Assembly (NCBI GenBank): GCA_964550915.1
Contig: CAZKBY010000046.1
Span: 1-14,996, forward strand
Direction of reading: 5' to 3'
Source: JARYMI01 sp964550915
Lineage (GTDB): Bacteria > Acidobacteriota > Aminicenantia > Aminicenantales > UBA8522
DNA: 14,996 nucleotides
Shown one piece after another: positions 1 to 6,609 of the stretch. Position 1 is the stretch's first letter. Every line of letters begins with the position of its first letter. Made by a program: the position numbers and the translations under genes. The notes under the pieces are model-generated. The model was not told the DNA's origin. It made no database searches and worked only from the letters and a program-made list of their open reading frames with translations.

Positions 1-17
1 AGAATTTGGTGCCATTT

Positions 18-581
18 TTATAAGAATTCCCTCCCATGAACTGTCAAACTTGCGTGAATGTCCTTTTTCTTCAGCCTTTTTTTAATGTTTGTCAATCCTC
101 GATACAAGAGGTTCCTTGTCTTGCTGCGGCTCCATCCATAAAACGCAGAAATCTCTTCAATAGTCATTCCCAAAAGGTAGAGCCTGACAACTTTGCGTCG
201 AGATTCGATGAGTGAGTTCACGGCTTCGACAACAGATTCTTTCAAATAGTCGTCGTTGCCCGCGCAGTCTGAATATCCGTTCTTTGTTTCAGATACTTTT
301 TTCCGTTTTTCAGCAGAGAGCATCGTTTCTTCTCGTTTCCATTTTCTTAGCAGATCTATCACCGATGAATTGACAACCTTCTTTATATAGGACGGATAAT
401 TTTGTATTTCTTTCTCATTATGGAGGATCTTCCATATTTTTATTTTTATTTCCTGGCCGATATCCTCTGGGTCAAGGCCAAATCTTTGAGGATTGAATTT
501 TTGGACGTGCATCTTGATGAGACGGGAAAAGCTGTTGAGTATTCGTTCGGACTCCTGCTCCTTTCTCTTGTTCCAGTCCAT
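18..581 (-). CDS. ECF-like RNA polymerase sigma factor
   Basis: Predicted sigma-70-family transcription initiation factor of the small (ECF-like) type, 187 residues from the start chosen here. Residues ~18-85 look like region 2 (the GLDPEDIGQE segment followed by a basic helix ending in IDLLRKWKREE). Residues ~118-172 look like region 4, a helix-turn-helix for the -35 element (LGMTIEEISAFYGWSRSKTRNLL, then a basic tail). No region 1 or 3 is visible, as expected for ECF factors. The open frame extends upstream to a TTG at 650 and an ATG at 626, neither with a ribosome binding site. The ATG at 581 follows AAAGGA closely and begins just before region 2, so I prefer it. No anti-sigma factor is visible in the window; one could lie beyond the left edge. 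Divergent from the glycosyltransferase gene across ~260 bases. Family assignment is fairly secure; target genes are unknown. Confidence 0.85.
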   Translation of the reverse strand: MDWNKRKEQESERILNSFSRLIKMHVQKFNPQRFGLDPEDIGQEIKIKIWKILHNEKEIQNYPSYIKKVVNSSVIDLLRKWKREETMLSAEKRKKVSETKNGYSDCAGNDDYLKESVVEAVNSLIESRRKVVRLYLLGMTIEEISAFYGWSRSKTRNLLYRGLTNIKKRLKKKDIHASLTVHGREFL

Positions 582-728
582 TTCGTCCTTTATATATAGA
601 GTGAATTTCGTTGCTTTTTTTCTCATTCGGCAAAAATAATTTTTGGGCAACAGAGAACCTCAACTTCATCTGAGGCAATTATAGTCTGGCATCGATGGGA
701 TAAGGCTATGAGAAAAGCCTTGAATGGC

Positions 729-757
729 TTGACTTTTAAAGATCACTTGTTTAATAT
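729..757 (+). promoter_or_regulatory. Sigma-70-type promoter for the glycosyltransferase gene
   Basis: TTGACT at 729-734 and TAATAT at 752-757 are separated by exactly 17 bases and point at the glycosyltransferase start at 839. Transcription would begin near 764, giving a leader of about 75 bases that contains the inverted repeat at 792-809. The -35 matches consensus in 5 of 6 positions, the -10 in 4 of 6. Confidence 0.5.
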
Positions 758-791
758 TTTGAATCGACAAACCGTATTTTTCCTGTCTTTA

Positions 792-809
792 TTAGCTTAA
801 TGAAGCTAA
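792..809. repeat. Perfect inverted repeat in the glycosyltransferase leader
   Basis: Arms TTAGCTT (792-798) and AAGCTAA (803-809) match perfectly around a 4-base AATG loop, followed by an A/T-rich run that includes TTTTT. It lies between the predicted promoter and the ribosome binding site (GAGTGAG around 827-833). The stem is A/T-rich, so a strong attenuator is unlikely; an operator or weak leader hairpin is possible. Confidence 0.45.
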
Positions 810-838
810 AATCTTTTTATAACTAAGAGTGAGATTAT

Positions 839-2224
839 ATGTGGGAGAAGACATTCGAAGACATTGAGCTAGAATCTCAGCCCAGGAGTCTTCTTTACAG
901 CCTGCCTTTCCTCAAAGAAAAAGCTGATCCCATCGCGATTTTTCTCATTGGTGTTGGCAGTGCGTTCGTCGTTATCATTGCGCTAAAGGTTAGAATCTTC
1001 CATCTTTGGGCGGAGTTCCTCCAAAGCACGACATTTCTAAGGATTTCAACTTATCCTTTATTGATTTCTGCCGTCATAATAGTATCGGGAATAATGTTTC
1101 GCACAATCCTCTGGTTTCGTTACAAACCCGAATCTCTTGAGACTGGTGAGAACATTGAATGGCCTTATGTGTCGGTCATTATGCCCGCCCTTAACGAAGA
1201 AGAACTGGTCGGCAAGGCTATCGAATCGATTTTTTCTTCAAACTATCCCGGGGACAAACTCGAAGTCATCGCGATTAATGATGGTTCAAACGACCTAACC
1301 TTTCATCATATGATGAAGGCAAAACGGAAATATGGGGAAAGGCTTCGAGTTATCAATTTCAAGAGGAACATGGGTAAAAGAAAGGCTCTTTACTCAGGTC
1401 TGAAAGTCTCGCGGGGAAATATTGTGGTTACTGTTGATACGGACAGTAAAATTGGACGCAGCGCCATAAGGAATCTTGTCATTCCGTTGATTAAAGATCC
1501 TTCTGTTGGCGCTGTAGCGGGAAGGGTTGCAGCTCTGAATGAGCAGGAAAATTTTTTGACCCGAATGCTCTCCATCAGATATTCAATATCATTTGATTTT
1601 GGCCGTGCTTATCAAAGCGTCTATGGAACGGTTTTTGTCTGTCCGGGAGCTCTGGCTGCTTACCGGAAAAACGTCTTGCATTCTTTTGTCAAGGAATGGG
1701 TTAATCAAAGATTCATGAATACGCCCTGTCTCCACGGAGAAGACAGGGCTTTAACGACCTATATCCTGCGGGCGGGATATTACACCAAGTATCAATCCAA
1801 TGCAGTTGTCTACACGCGGGTTCCTTCCAAGTTTCTTCAGATGAACCGGATGTATATTCGGTGGACGCGGAGTTACGTCCGTGAATCTATCCTCTTTGCG
1901 AGATTTATGTTTTCCCGCTATCGAAGGAAGCACCGAATTCTGCCTGTCCTTGATTTCGTTTTTCTAAACCTCCTTCATCCTTTTCATCTTTTTTCTGTCT
2001 CTGTGATTTCTTATTCTTTTTTTATCCATCCCTTGTTTATCTTGCGACATCTCGCCTTTTTAGTGATTGTGTCATTTTTCTTGTCGCTTTATTATTTGCG
2101 TACAAACAGGAGCCTGGCTTTTCTCTACGGGATTCCTTATGCGATGATTACAGCTTTCTTCCTTTGGTGGATTGTTCCCTTCTCAACCTTGACTCTTAAA
2201 AATCAATCCTGGATGACTCGTTAG
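839..2224 (+). CDS. Processive family-2 glycosyltransferase (polysaccharide synthase), membrane protein
   Basis: Predicted inner-membrane polymerising glycosyltransferase resembling hyaluronan, chitin and NodC-type synthases, 461 residues. Two hydrophobic segments (~32-50, ~72-93) precede a cytoplasmic GT2 domain that starts with VSVIMPALNEEE (~111). Nucleotide-sugar binding Asp148 sits in INDGS, the DxD-type motif is DTDS (200-203), an acceptor-side CPGALAAYR lies near 268-276, and the probable catalytic base is in GEDR (300-303). MYIRW (338-342) occupies the place of the QxxRW motif of processive enzymes, with Met instead of Gln/Arg. Three or more membrane segments follow (~368-391, 395-418, 430-450), and the protein ends in SWMTR, similar to the W-x-T-R ends I recall for such synthases. 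The start has GAGTGAG about 5 bases upstream. The sugar and polymer cannot be told from sequence. It converges on the CHAT gene with only 15 bases between stops. Confidence 0.9.
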   Translation: MWEKTFEDIELESQPRSLLYSLPFLKEKADPIAIFLIGVGSAFVVIIALKVRIFHLWAEFLQSTTFLRISTYPLLISAVIIVSGIMFRTILWFRYKPESLETGENIEWPYVSVIMPALNEEELVGKAIESIFSSNYPGDKLEVIAINDGSNDLTFHHMMKAKRKYGERLRVINFKRNMGKRKALYSGLKVSRGNIVVTVDTDSKIGRSAIRNLVIPLIKDPSVGAVAGRVAALNEQENFLTRMLSIRYSISFDFGRAYQSVYGTVFVCPGALAAYRKNVLHSFVKEWVNQRFMNTPCLHGEDRALTTYILRAGYYTKYQSNAVVYTRVPSKFLQMNRMYIRWTRSYVRESILFARFMFSRYRRKHRILPVLDFVFLNLLHPFHLFSVSVISYSFFIHPLFILRHLAFLVIVSFFLSLYYLRTNRSLAFLYGIPYAMITAFFLWWIVPFSTLTLKNQSWMTR

Positions 2225-2239
2225 GAATCCAGTCAATTT

Positions 2240-5200
2240 CTAGCTTTTAAGAGCAAGAATATTTTGCCTTTCCCGGTTTATTACGATGATAAGGATAGCC
2301 AATCCTGCCCCCAAAGAAAGTGTCAGGAGTATCCATTTGTTTAGCGGCCGATGGAAGACGATTTTATCGGCGTTTCCCGAGACGACGAAACCGCCCCAGT
2401 AATAAGGATGAGATAAAACTTCTGAATTGATCATTTCCAGCTTGGCTCTTCGCAATGAATTCATGATGGACTCGGAAGAACGAAGGAGGAAGTAGAATCT
2501 TTCTAAAAGCTGATAGCTCGCTTGATCGTTAATCGCCCACAAGCTTAATAGCACAGAGGAGGCACCGGCGTAAAAGAAGGCTCTGCTCAAACCCTCGATT
2601 CCCTCCCCTTTGATAAGTTGACCAAGTCCGGTCTGACAGGCAGAAAGAGTGACAAGATCTGCGTTGAGTTTTAAATTGAAGATTTCTCTCATTTGGAGAA
2701 AGCCGTCCTCCTTGGGGTCTTGATCAAGAGAGAGGATGACGGCAGAACGGCCGGGCTTTTTATCATCAATAAGCGCGTGGGTAGCCAGGTGAATAATCTT
2801 GTAATCGGAGAGGCGCTGTCCTTTGAAATTTTCTTCGGAGGCTTGGTTACGCAGGAGGATTTCTCTTTTTTTAGGCTTAAAAAGAGACGCGATTTTTTCC
2901 GTTTCCAAGCTGCTGTATCTTAACCTGAAAAACTTATAATCTGAATCAGGATAGAAGTAGGAAACACCTGGGTTAGTTTTAATTTCTGCAGGCTCGGCCT
3001 CGCTCTCGCCGAAAGATGGATCACCGAGGGCCAGGATATCCTTGGCGCGTTTCTGCCCGTTCATTCTTTTTCGATCAATCAGCTCTCGGAGTACTGAGAG
3101 AGAAGGAATGTAGGCAATATTATATTTTTTAATGAGCCATTCTGTGCTCTTATCTTTAGTGATCAATGTCTCAAAAGGCAAAAAATAGAGAATGTCATCT
3201 GGGATAAAGATTATTTTGGTAATCTTAGCTGTTCCCAGGCCGGGTTGCACCAGATTATTGAACAGACTGTATCCGATGCTGAAATCTTGGTTTTCGACAT
3301 CAGTGATGGCCCTAATATAGGCCTGCACTTGTTTCTGGATCTCCTTTTGACCGGGGAGGGAAAATATTTTCAAATCCTGCTGAGTGATTGCAAATGCGTA
3401 GGAATTTTCCTTTGCGATTGTGTACGCCAAAACAGCAGTTTCCTCATCGAGAATATCCTTTTGAGCCTCTTTAAGAGTAATTGTTCGGGGGTAGCGAAGG
3501 TTAGCATAGGCAGAACTCGCTGCTCTTATCTCTCTCTTTAAGGACTCCAATTGTTCCTCGTATTTCTCCAGTTGTCTTTCTGCTTCAAGTCTGAACTCAG
3601 AAGAGACTTGTGGAACCAAGAGTTTTGTATGAATCTTCGATATTTCATTCATGAGTTCTGTTTCTTGGTTTAAGAGTTTCTGGCTAATTCCTTCTGTTAG
3701 ATTGACTTTTGAGACCTCGATGCTGTCAAGGAAGGCACGTGCTTTAGCTCTTTCAAGGTAGCGAAAGGCTTCGTCCCTGTATTTTCCTGCTTGTTCTTTT
3801 TTATAAAGCTTAATCAAGAGGTCAATGATATTGTAGAAAGATTCGATTCTTTTGTCCGAACCAAGAAAGGTTGCCTTCAGCTCCTCTAGATCGATCCCCG
3901 AGCGAATGTTTTCTATAACTGATATTGATTTTTTATAGTTATCTAAAGCGGCAGAGAAATTGCCCTGTTGTTTGTAGGTGTTGGCAATCTCGAGATAAGC
4001 CTCCCAGAGAATCTTTCCTCCCTTGATGTTTAGGGCTAAGTCAATTGCTTTCTGATAATACTTCGTCGATTCGTCATAATTGCCTAGCTGAGAATAGACT
4101 ATGCCCATATTTGTAAGAATCATTGCGTCAGCTTCATTGAAATTAATTTCTCTAGATTTTTCTAATGCCCGCCTAAAATATTCTAATGCTTTATACTTAA
4201 TATTTAATAGAGAATAAGTGGCCCCAATGTTATTTAAAGAGATAGATTGCATTTTTTGATTAAAAATACTAACAGATATTTTGAGAGCATCCTCAAAATA
4301 ATCTAACGCTTTTAACAGGTATTCTCGATTTCCCTCTGCAAGCCCTTTTCTTCTGCAGCTTTCTCCTATATTATTCAAGTCCATTGAAATGCTGTTGGCG
4401 TTTTTCAGTTTCATATCTATCGATAGTGCCCTCTGAAGGTGCTCAAGGGATCTGTCATAATTCCCCAAGTCAAAAAATACTATGCTAATATTATTCAGAC
4501 ATTCTGCTTCATTTTCTAAATTATTTGCAGATTTTGCGATTTCGAGGGCTTCAAAAAAGAATTTTAATGCAAATGAATAATTATCTGTCTTCCAATAAAA
4601 AAGGCCAATATTATTTAGACATCTTCCCTCTTCCTGCTTATGATTAATCTCCCGTGCGATGGCCAGAGCCTGTTGGTTTAAACTAAAAAAGTCTTGAAAG
4701 CTATTATTTTCCCAATAGGTTATGCTCAATTGGCGCAGACACTTAAGTTTGTGCTCTTTGCTGCCAATGTAGTCGGCCAGGTCAATCGCAGCTTCGAAGC
4801 TGCTTATTGATGCCTGAAGGTTGCCCGAAGAACGTTGATTTTTAGCCTCTGTGTAGTAGTCGTATATAGAAAGAGCGGCCTGGCTAATGTATATCTTCTC
4901 TTTTGCCCTCAAGGTCCGGGCCAAGGAAAGAGCCTGAGCATACCTATCGGCAGATCGCTGAAGATCGCCTGTATTCCAATACATCAATGCAAGGTTCATT
5001 AAGCAATCTAATTTTCCCTGGGTGTTTCCGCTTTCTTGAGCAATGCAGAACGCTTTGTTGAAGGCATCAACAGCATTGTCAAACTGGCCATTTCGTCTGA
5101 ATTCCTCTCCCGCAGAAAAATAATCTTTGTATTTCGTGTCTGCGGATATAACAATTGTGGACGCTAAAACATGCTCTTGAAAAAAGAAAGAGGCACATAG

Positions 5201-5266
5201 AGAGAGCAGAATTAGGGCTATCCTTTTTGAAACAATATCTCTTCTGAGGAAAAGAAATTTTTGCAT
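2240..5266 (-). CDS. Exported TPR-CHAT protein (caspase-like His-Cys domain), membrane-anchored
   Basis: A 1008-residue protein of the TPR plus CHAT architecture (CHAT: Caspase HetF Associated with TPRs, peptidase clan CD). Residues 1-36 look like a signal peptide: basic KR, hydrophobic IALILLSLCASFFF, possible cleavage after VLA. About ten tetratricopeptide repeats fill ~45-450, several with the recurring LNNIG/LNNIS helix (near 218, 258, 298, 345). A charged helical linker (~525-585) precedes the CHAT domain (~685-965). The catalytic pair appears intact: His830 in HLATHA and Cys877 in LSACQTG. Residues ~978-997 form one membrane helix ending in a basic RERQ tail, so the TPR and CHAT parts should lie outside the cytoplasm. 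The ATG at 5266 has AAAGGAA immediately upstream, an unusually tight spacing. The repeat-coding DNA (~4100-4750) is visibly more A/T-rich than the CHAT end. Peptidase activity is inferred from family; substrates are unknown. Confidence 0.92.
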   Translation of the reverse strand: MQKFLFLRRDIVSKRIALILLSLCASFFFQEHVLASTIVISADTKYKDYFSAGEEFRRNGQFDNAVDAFNKAFCIAQESGNTQGKLDCLMNLALMYWNTGDLQRSADRYAQALSLARTLRAKEKIYISQAALSIYDYYTEAKNQRSSGNLQASISSFEAAIDLADYIGSKEHKLKCLRQLSITYWENNSFQDFFSLNQQALAIAREINHKQEEGRCLNNIGLFYWKTDNYSFALKFFFEALEIAKSANNLENEAECLNNISIVFFDLGNYDRSLEHLQRALSIDMKLKNANSISMDLNNIGESCRRKGLAEGNREYLLKALDYFEDALKISVSIFNQKMQSISLNNIGATYSLLNIKYKALEYFRRALEKSREINFNEADAMILTNMGIVYSQLGNYDESTKYYQKAIDLALNIKGGKILWEAYLEIANTYKQQGNFSAALDNYKKSISVIENIRSGIDLEELKATFLGSDKRIESFYNIIDLLIKLYKKEQAGKYRDEAFRYLERAKARAFLDSIEVSKVNLTEGISQKLLNQETELMNEISKIHTKLLVPQVSSEFRLEAERQLEKYEEQLESLKREIRAASSAYANLRYPRTITLKEAQKDILDEETAVLAYTIAKENSYAFAITQQDLKIFSLPGQKEIQKQVQAYIRAITDVENQDFSIGYSLFNNLVQPGLGTAKITKIIFIPDDILYFLPFETLITKDKSTEWLIKKYNIAYIPSLSVLRELIDRKRMNGQKRAKDILALGDPSFGESEAEPAEIKTNPGVSYFYPDSDYKFFRLRYSSLETEKIASLFKPKKREILLRNQASEENFKGQRLSDYKIIHLATHALIDDKKPGRSAVILSLDQDPKEDGFLQMREIFNLKLNADLVTLSACQTGLGQLIKGEGIEGLSRAFFYAGASSVLLSLWAINDQASYQLLERFYFLLRSSESIMNSLRRAKLEMINSEVLSHPYYWGGFVVSGNADKIVFHRPLNKWILLTLSLGAGLAILIIVINRERQNILALKS

Positions 5267-5273
5267 TTCCTTT

Positions 5274-5306
5274 GTCGCAGGCGAAACTCTGCCGATGCAA
5301 TGCGAC
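5274..5306 (-). promoter_or_regulatory. Hairpin just upstream of the TPR-CHAT ribosome binding site
   Basis: On the minus strand GTCGCA (5306-5301) pairs with TGCGAC (5279-5274), and GGC/GCC pair inside the loop. The stem ends one base before the AAAGGAA that abuts the ATG, so folding could affect initiation at this closely spaced site. Function is inferred only from position. Confidence 0.3.
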
Positions 5307-5328
5307 GCAAGTGTAGTTTGTCCTTGAT

Positions 5329-5344
5329 ATTGATCATGGTCAAT
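5329..5344. repeat. Near-perfect 16-base palindrome upstream of the TPR-CHAT gene
   Basis: ATTGATCATGGTCAAT reads the same on both strands except for one symmetric pair of positions. It lies 63 bases upstream of the TPR-CHAT start and has the size and symmetry of a dimeric repressor or activator site. No factor can be named. Confidence 0.35.
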
Positions 5345-5365
5345 CGCCTCTGGAGGGGAGACGAG

Positions 5366-5403
5366 GGGTGATTTTAGTGAGGATTTCTCACCCTAAAGGG
5401 TGA
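5366..5403 (-). promoter_or_regulatory. Three-part inverted repeat upstream of the TPR-CHAT gene
   Basis: Plus-strand GGGTGA (5366-5371), TCACCC (5388-5393) and GGGTGA (5398-5403) allow two mutually exclusive hairpins: the middle copy can pair with either neighbour. The compact pairing has 7-base arms TCACCCT/AGGGTGA (5388-5394 and 5397-5403). It could be an attenuator-like switch in the mRNA running from the small secreted protein gene into the TPR-CHAT gene, or three half-sites for a DNA-binding protein. No poly-U run follows on the minus strand, so a simple terminator is unlikely. Confidence 0.35.
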
Positions 5404-5525
5404 TCTTCAAGCTAAGTCAATTTTTTTGCAGCATTTAATATAAATGGGATAACTCCCCTTCTTTTTTTATCAAAACTTTTGTTCGTGTTTAATTATTTTG
5501 CATAAAGAGAAATTTAAGTCGAATT

Positions 5526-5813
5526 CTAATCACCCGCACTTGGCCTAGGGGCAGCTAAGCCACCAAGAGGTCTAATCTTCCCGTTAGAGCTGTCCTGATT
5601 AATGGTGCTGGACGAGTTAGAGGTTCCTGTGTCAAAGACTGGCACGAACATCGACGCAAATGAAGAAATCCAGGCCACAGGCTTCTTGATCAAGTTAATG
5701 AAGTCGAACTTAGAGCTTTTTTTCGGAGCGCTGGAAAGGCCAGGAACTGAGAGAAAGGAAAATGCCAGCAAGGTGAGCAGAGTCGCGATTTTGAAGAATG
5801 ACTTCTTCTGCAT
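5526..5813 (-). CDS. Small secreted protein of unknown function
   Basis: I do not recognise a family. This 95-residue product starts MQKK, has a hydrophobic core (~8-24), and a signal-peptidase-like region near residues 25-29; the Pro at position 30 makes a cut directly before it unlikely. The mature part (~66 residues) holds a basic-amphipathic then hydrophobic stretch (~37-60, with KKPVAWISSFASMFVPVF), followed by a Ser/Thr/Asn-rich linker and a Gly/Pro/Ala-rich tail ending in SAGD. There are no cysteines. It is likely a real gene: the ribosome binding site AAAAGGAGG is 5 bases upstream of the ATG, and a sigma-70-type promoter lies about 110 bases upstream. The TPR-CHAT gene is next on the same strand after 259 bases, so the two may be co-transcribed. 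A partner, regulator or substrate of the exported CHAT protein is a reasonable guess, nothing more. Confidence 0.75.
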   Translation of the reverse strand: MQKKSFFKIATLLTLLAFSFLSVPGLSSAPKKSSKFDFINLIKKPVAWISSFASMFVPVFDTGTSNSSSTINQDSSNGKIRPLGGLAAPRPSAGD

Positions 5814-5923
5814 GAGGGCCTCCTTTTCGAGAATTAAATACGCCCTGTGGAATGACAGAAGAAGACGGGGCTAAACTACATGGATAATACGCACTCCATC
5901 ATTCTCATCCAAGGCGTGAAATA

Positions 5924-5952
5924 AATTTAAATAATTAGCGATAAAATGTCAA
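5924..5952 (-). promoter_or_regulatory. Sigma-70-type promoter for the small secreted protein (and possibly TPR-CHAT)
   Basis: On the minus strand a perfect -35 TTGACA (5952-5947) and a -10 TAAATT (5929-5924) are spaced by 17 bases. Transcription would begin near 5917, giving a leader of about 100 bases before the ATG at 5813. Nothing else notable is seen in the 290-base gap between this gene and ndk, and no clear terminator for ndk. Confidence 0.55.
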
Positions 5953-6103
5953 GAGATTTTTGAAAAATTCGGGCAGTTTCCTGAAGATTGAGGATCCTAT
6001 TTGTCAGCGTACCATTATATTGTGGCTGCGTTATCAGTTATACCAGATATAGATTCTTTCTCGCCCTTCTGATTTTCCAAGTGAAGCGAATTCTAGCCGT
6101 TGT

Positions 6104-6508
6104 CTATTTTTTTATGAAAAAGTTTATCTCCCAATCTGCCGTTTCACGGCTATCAGACCCATGAACAGCGTTTCTCTCAACAGAGAATCCAAATTCACGC
6201 CGGATGGTGCCGGGCTTTGCCAAAGCAGGGTCTGTTGCTCCCATGACTTCTCGCCAGCAAGCAATGGCATTGTCGCGTTCGAGGATCATGACGACGATTT
6301 CTCCTGAGGACATGAATTCTGTTAGGCTGTCATAAAAATGCTTATCCTTATGAATAATATAAAATCCCTTTGCTTCCTCCCTGGTGAGGCGAATCAATTT
6401 CATTTGAATGATTTTAAATCCTTCGTCCTCGATTCTCTGGATTATTTTTCCTGTGACCCTTTTTTTGACTGCGTCGGGTTTGATGATGGCCAACGTTTTT
6501 TCTATCAT
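6104..6508 (-). CDS. ndk: Nucleoside diphosphate kinase
   Basis: Transfers the gamma phosphate of ATP to nucleoside diphosphates through a phospho-histidine, balancing cytoplasmic NTP and dNTP pools. At 134 residues it is within the usual bacterial size. It opens with EKTLAIIKPDAV (Lys10 in the nucleotide site) and carries the signature NAVHGSDS with active-site His116. The other expected active-site residues are present: Arg86, Thr92 (in MGATDPA), Arg103 (in GTIRREFG) and Asn113. The ATG is preceded by AGAGGAG at 5 bases, an excellent ribosome binding site. It is transcribed alone on the minus strand, divergent from the QueG-like gene with a 101-base shared control region. Nothing in the sequence suggests loss of activity. 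Confidence 0.98.
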   Translation of the reverse strand: MIEKTLAIIKPDAVKKRVTGKIIQRIEDEGFKIIQMKLIRLTREEAKGFYIIHKDKHFYDSLTEFMSSGEIVVMILERDNAIACWREVMGATDPALAKPGTIRREFGFSVERNAVHGSDSRETADWEINFFIKK

Positions 6509-6526
6509 GCGAACTCCTCTATCCTT

Positions 6527-6573
6527 AACTCTAGAGTTTCATATATAGCAATCTCAGTGATGAGTCAACTCAT
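6527..6573. promoter_or_regulatory. Two palindromes in the ndk / QueG-like shared control region
   Basis: AACTCTAGAGTT (6527-6538) is a perfect 12-base palindrome close to the predicted ndk transcription start. ATGAGT-CA-ACTCAT (6560-6573) has perfect 6-base arms and covers the predicted ndk -35 box, ending just before the -35 box of the opposite promoter. Both contain AACTC, which also recurs at 6512-6516 and 6613-6617. This suggests a shared operator, but no regulator can be named. Confidence 0.4.
6540..6568 (-). promoter_or_regulatory. Predicted ndk promoter
   Basis: On the minus strand TTGACT (6568-6563) is followed after 17 bases by TATATG (6545-6540). Initiation near 6533 would leave a short leader of about 25 bases carrying the strong ndk ribosome binding site. 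Confidence 0.4.
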
Positions 6574-6574
6574 G

Positions 6575-6603
6575 TTGACAGCCCGCACAGGCGCCTATAA
6601 AAT
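6575..6603 (+). promoter_or_regulatory. Promoter of the QueG-like gene, placed for a leaderless transcript
   Basis: Perfect -35 TTGACA (6575-6580) and a 5-of-6 -10 TAAAAT (6598-6603) are spaced by 17 bases. The expected transcription start, 6-8 bases after the -10, falls at about 6609-6611, which coincides with the GTG start codon at 6610. Confidence 0.55.
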
Positions 6604-6609
6604 GAACGG

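Noticed and set aside
582..650. N-terminal extension of the sigma factor to a TTG codon
   Set aside because: No ribosome binding site at the TTG or at the ATG at 626; the ATG at 581 has AAAGGA and starts just before region 2.
2240..5266. TPR-CHAT as part of a type III-E CRISPR (Craspase) system
   Set aside because: No CRISPR repeats or cas genes in the window, and the signal peptide and membrane helix do not fit a cytoplasmic Cas partner.
5602..5874. 90-residue plus-strand frame over the small secreted gene
   Set aside because: Antisense to a gene with promoter, ribosome binding site and signal peptide; no features of its own.
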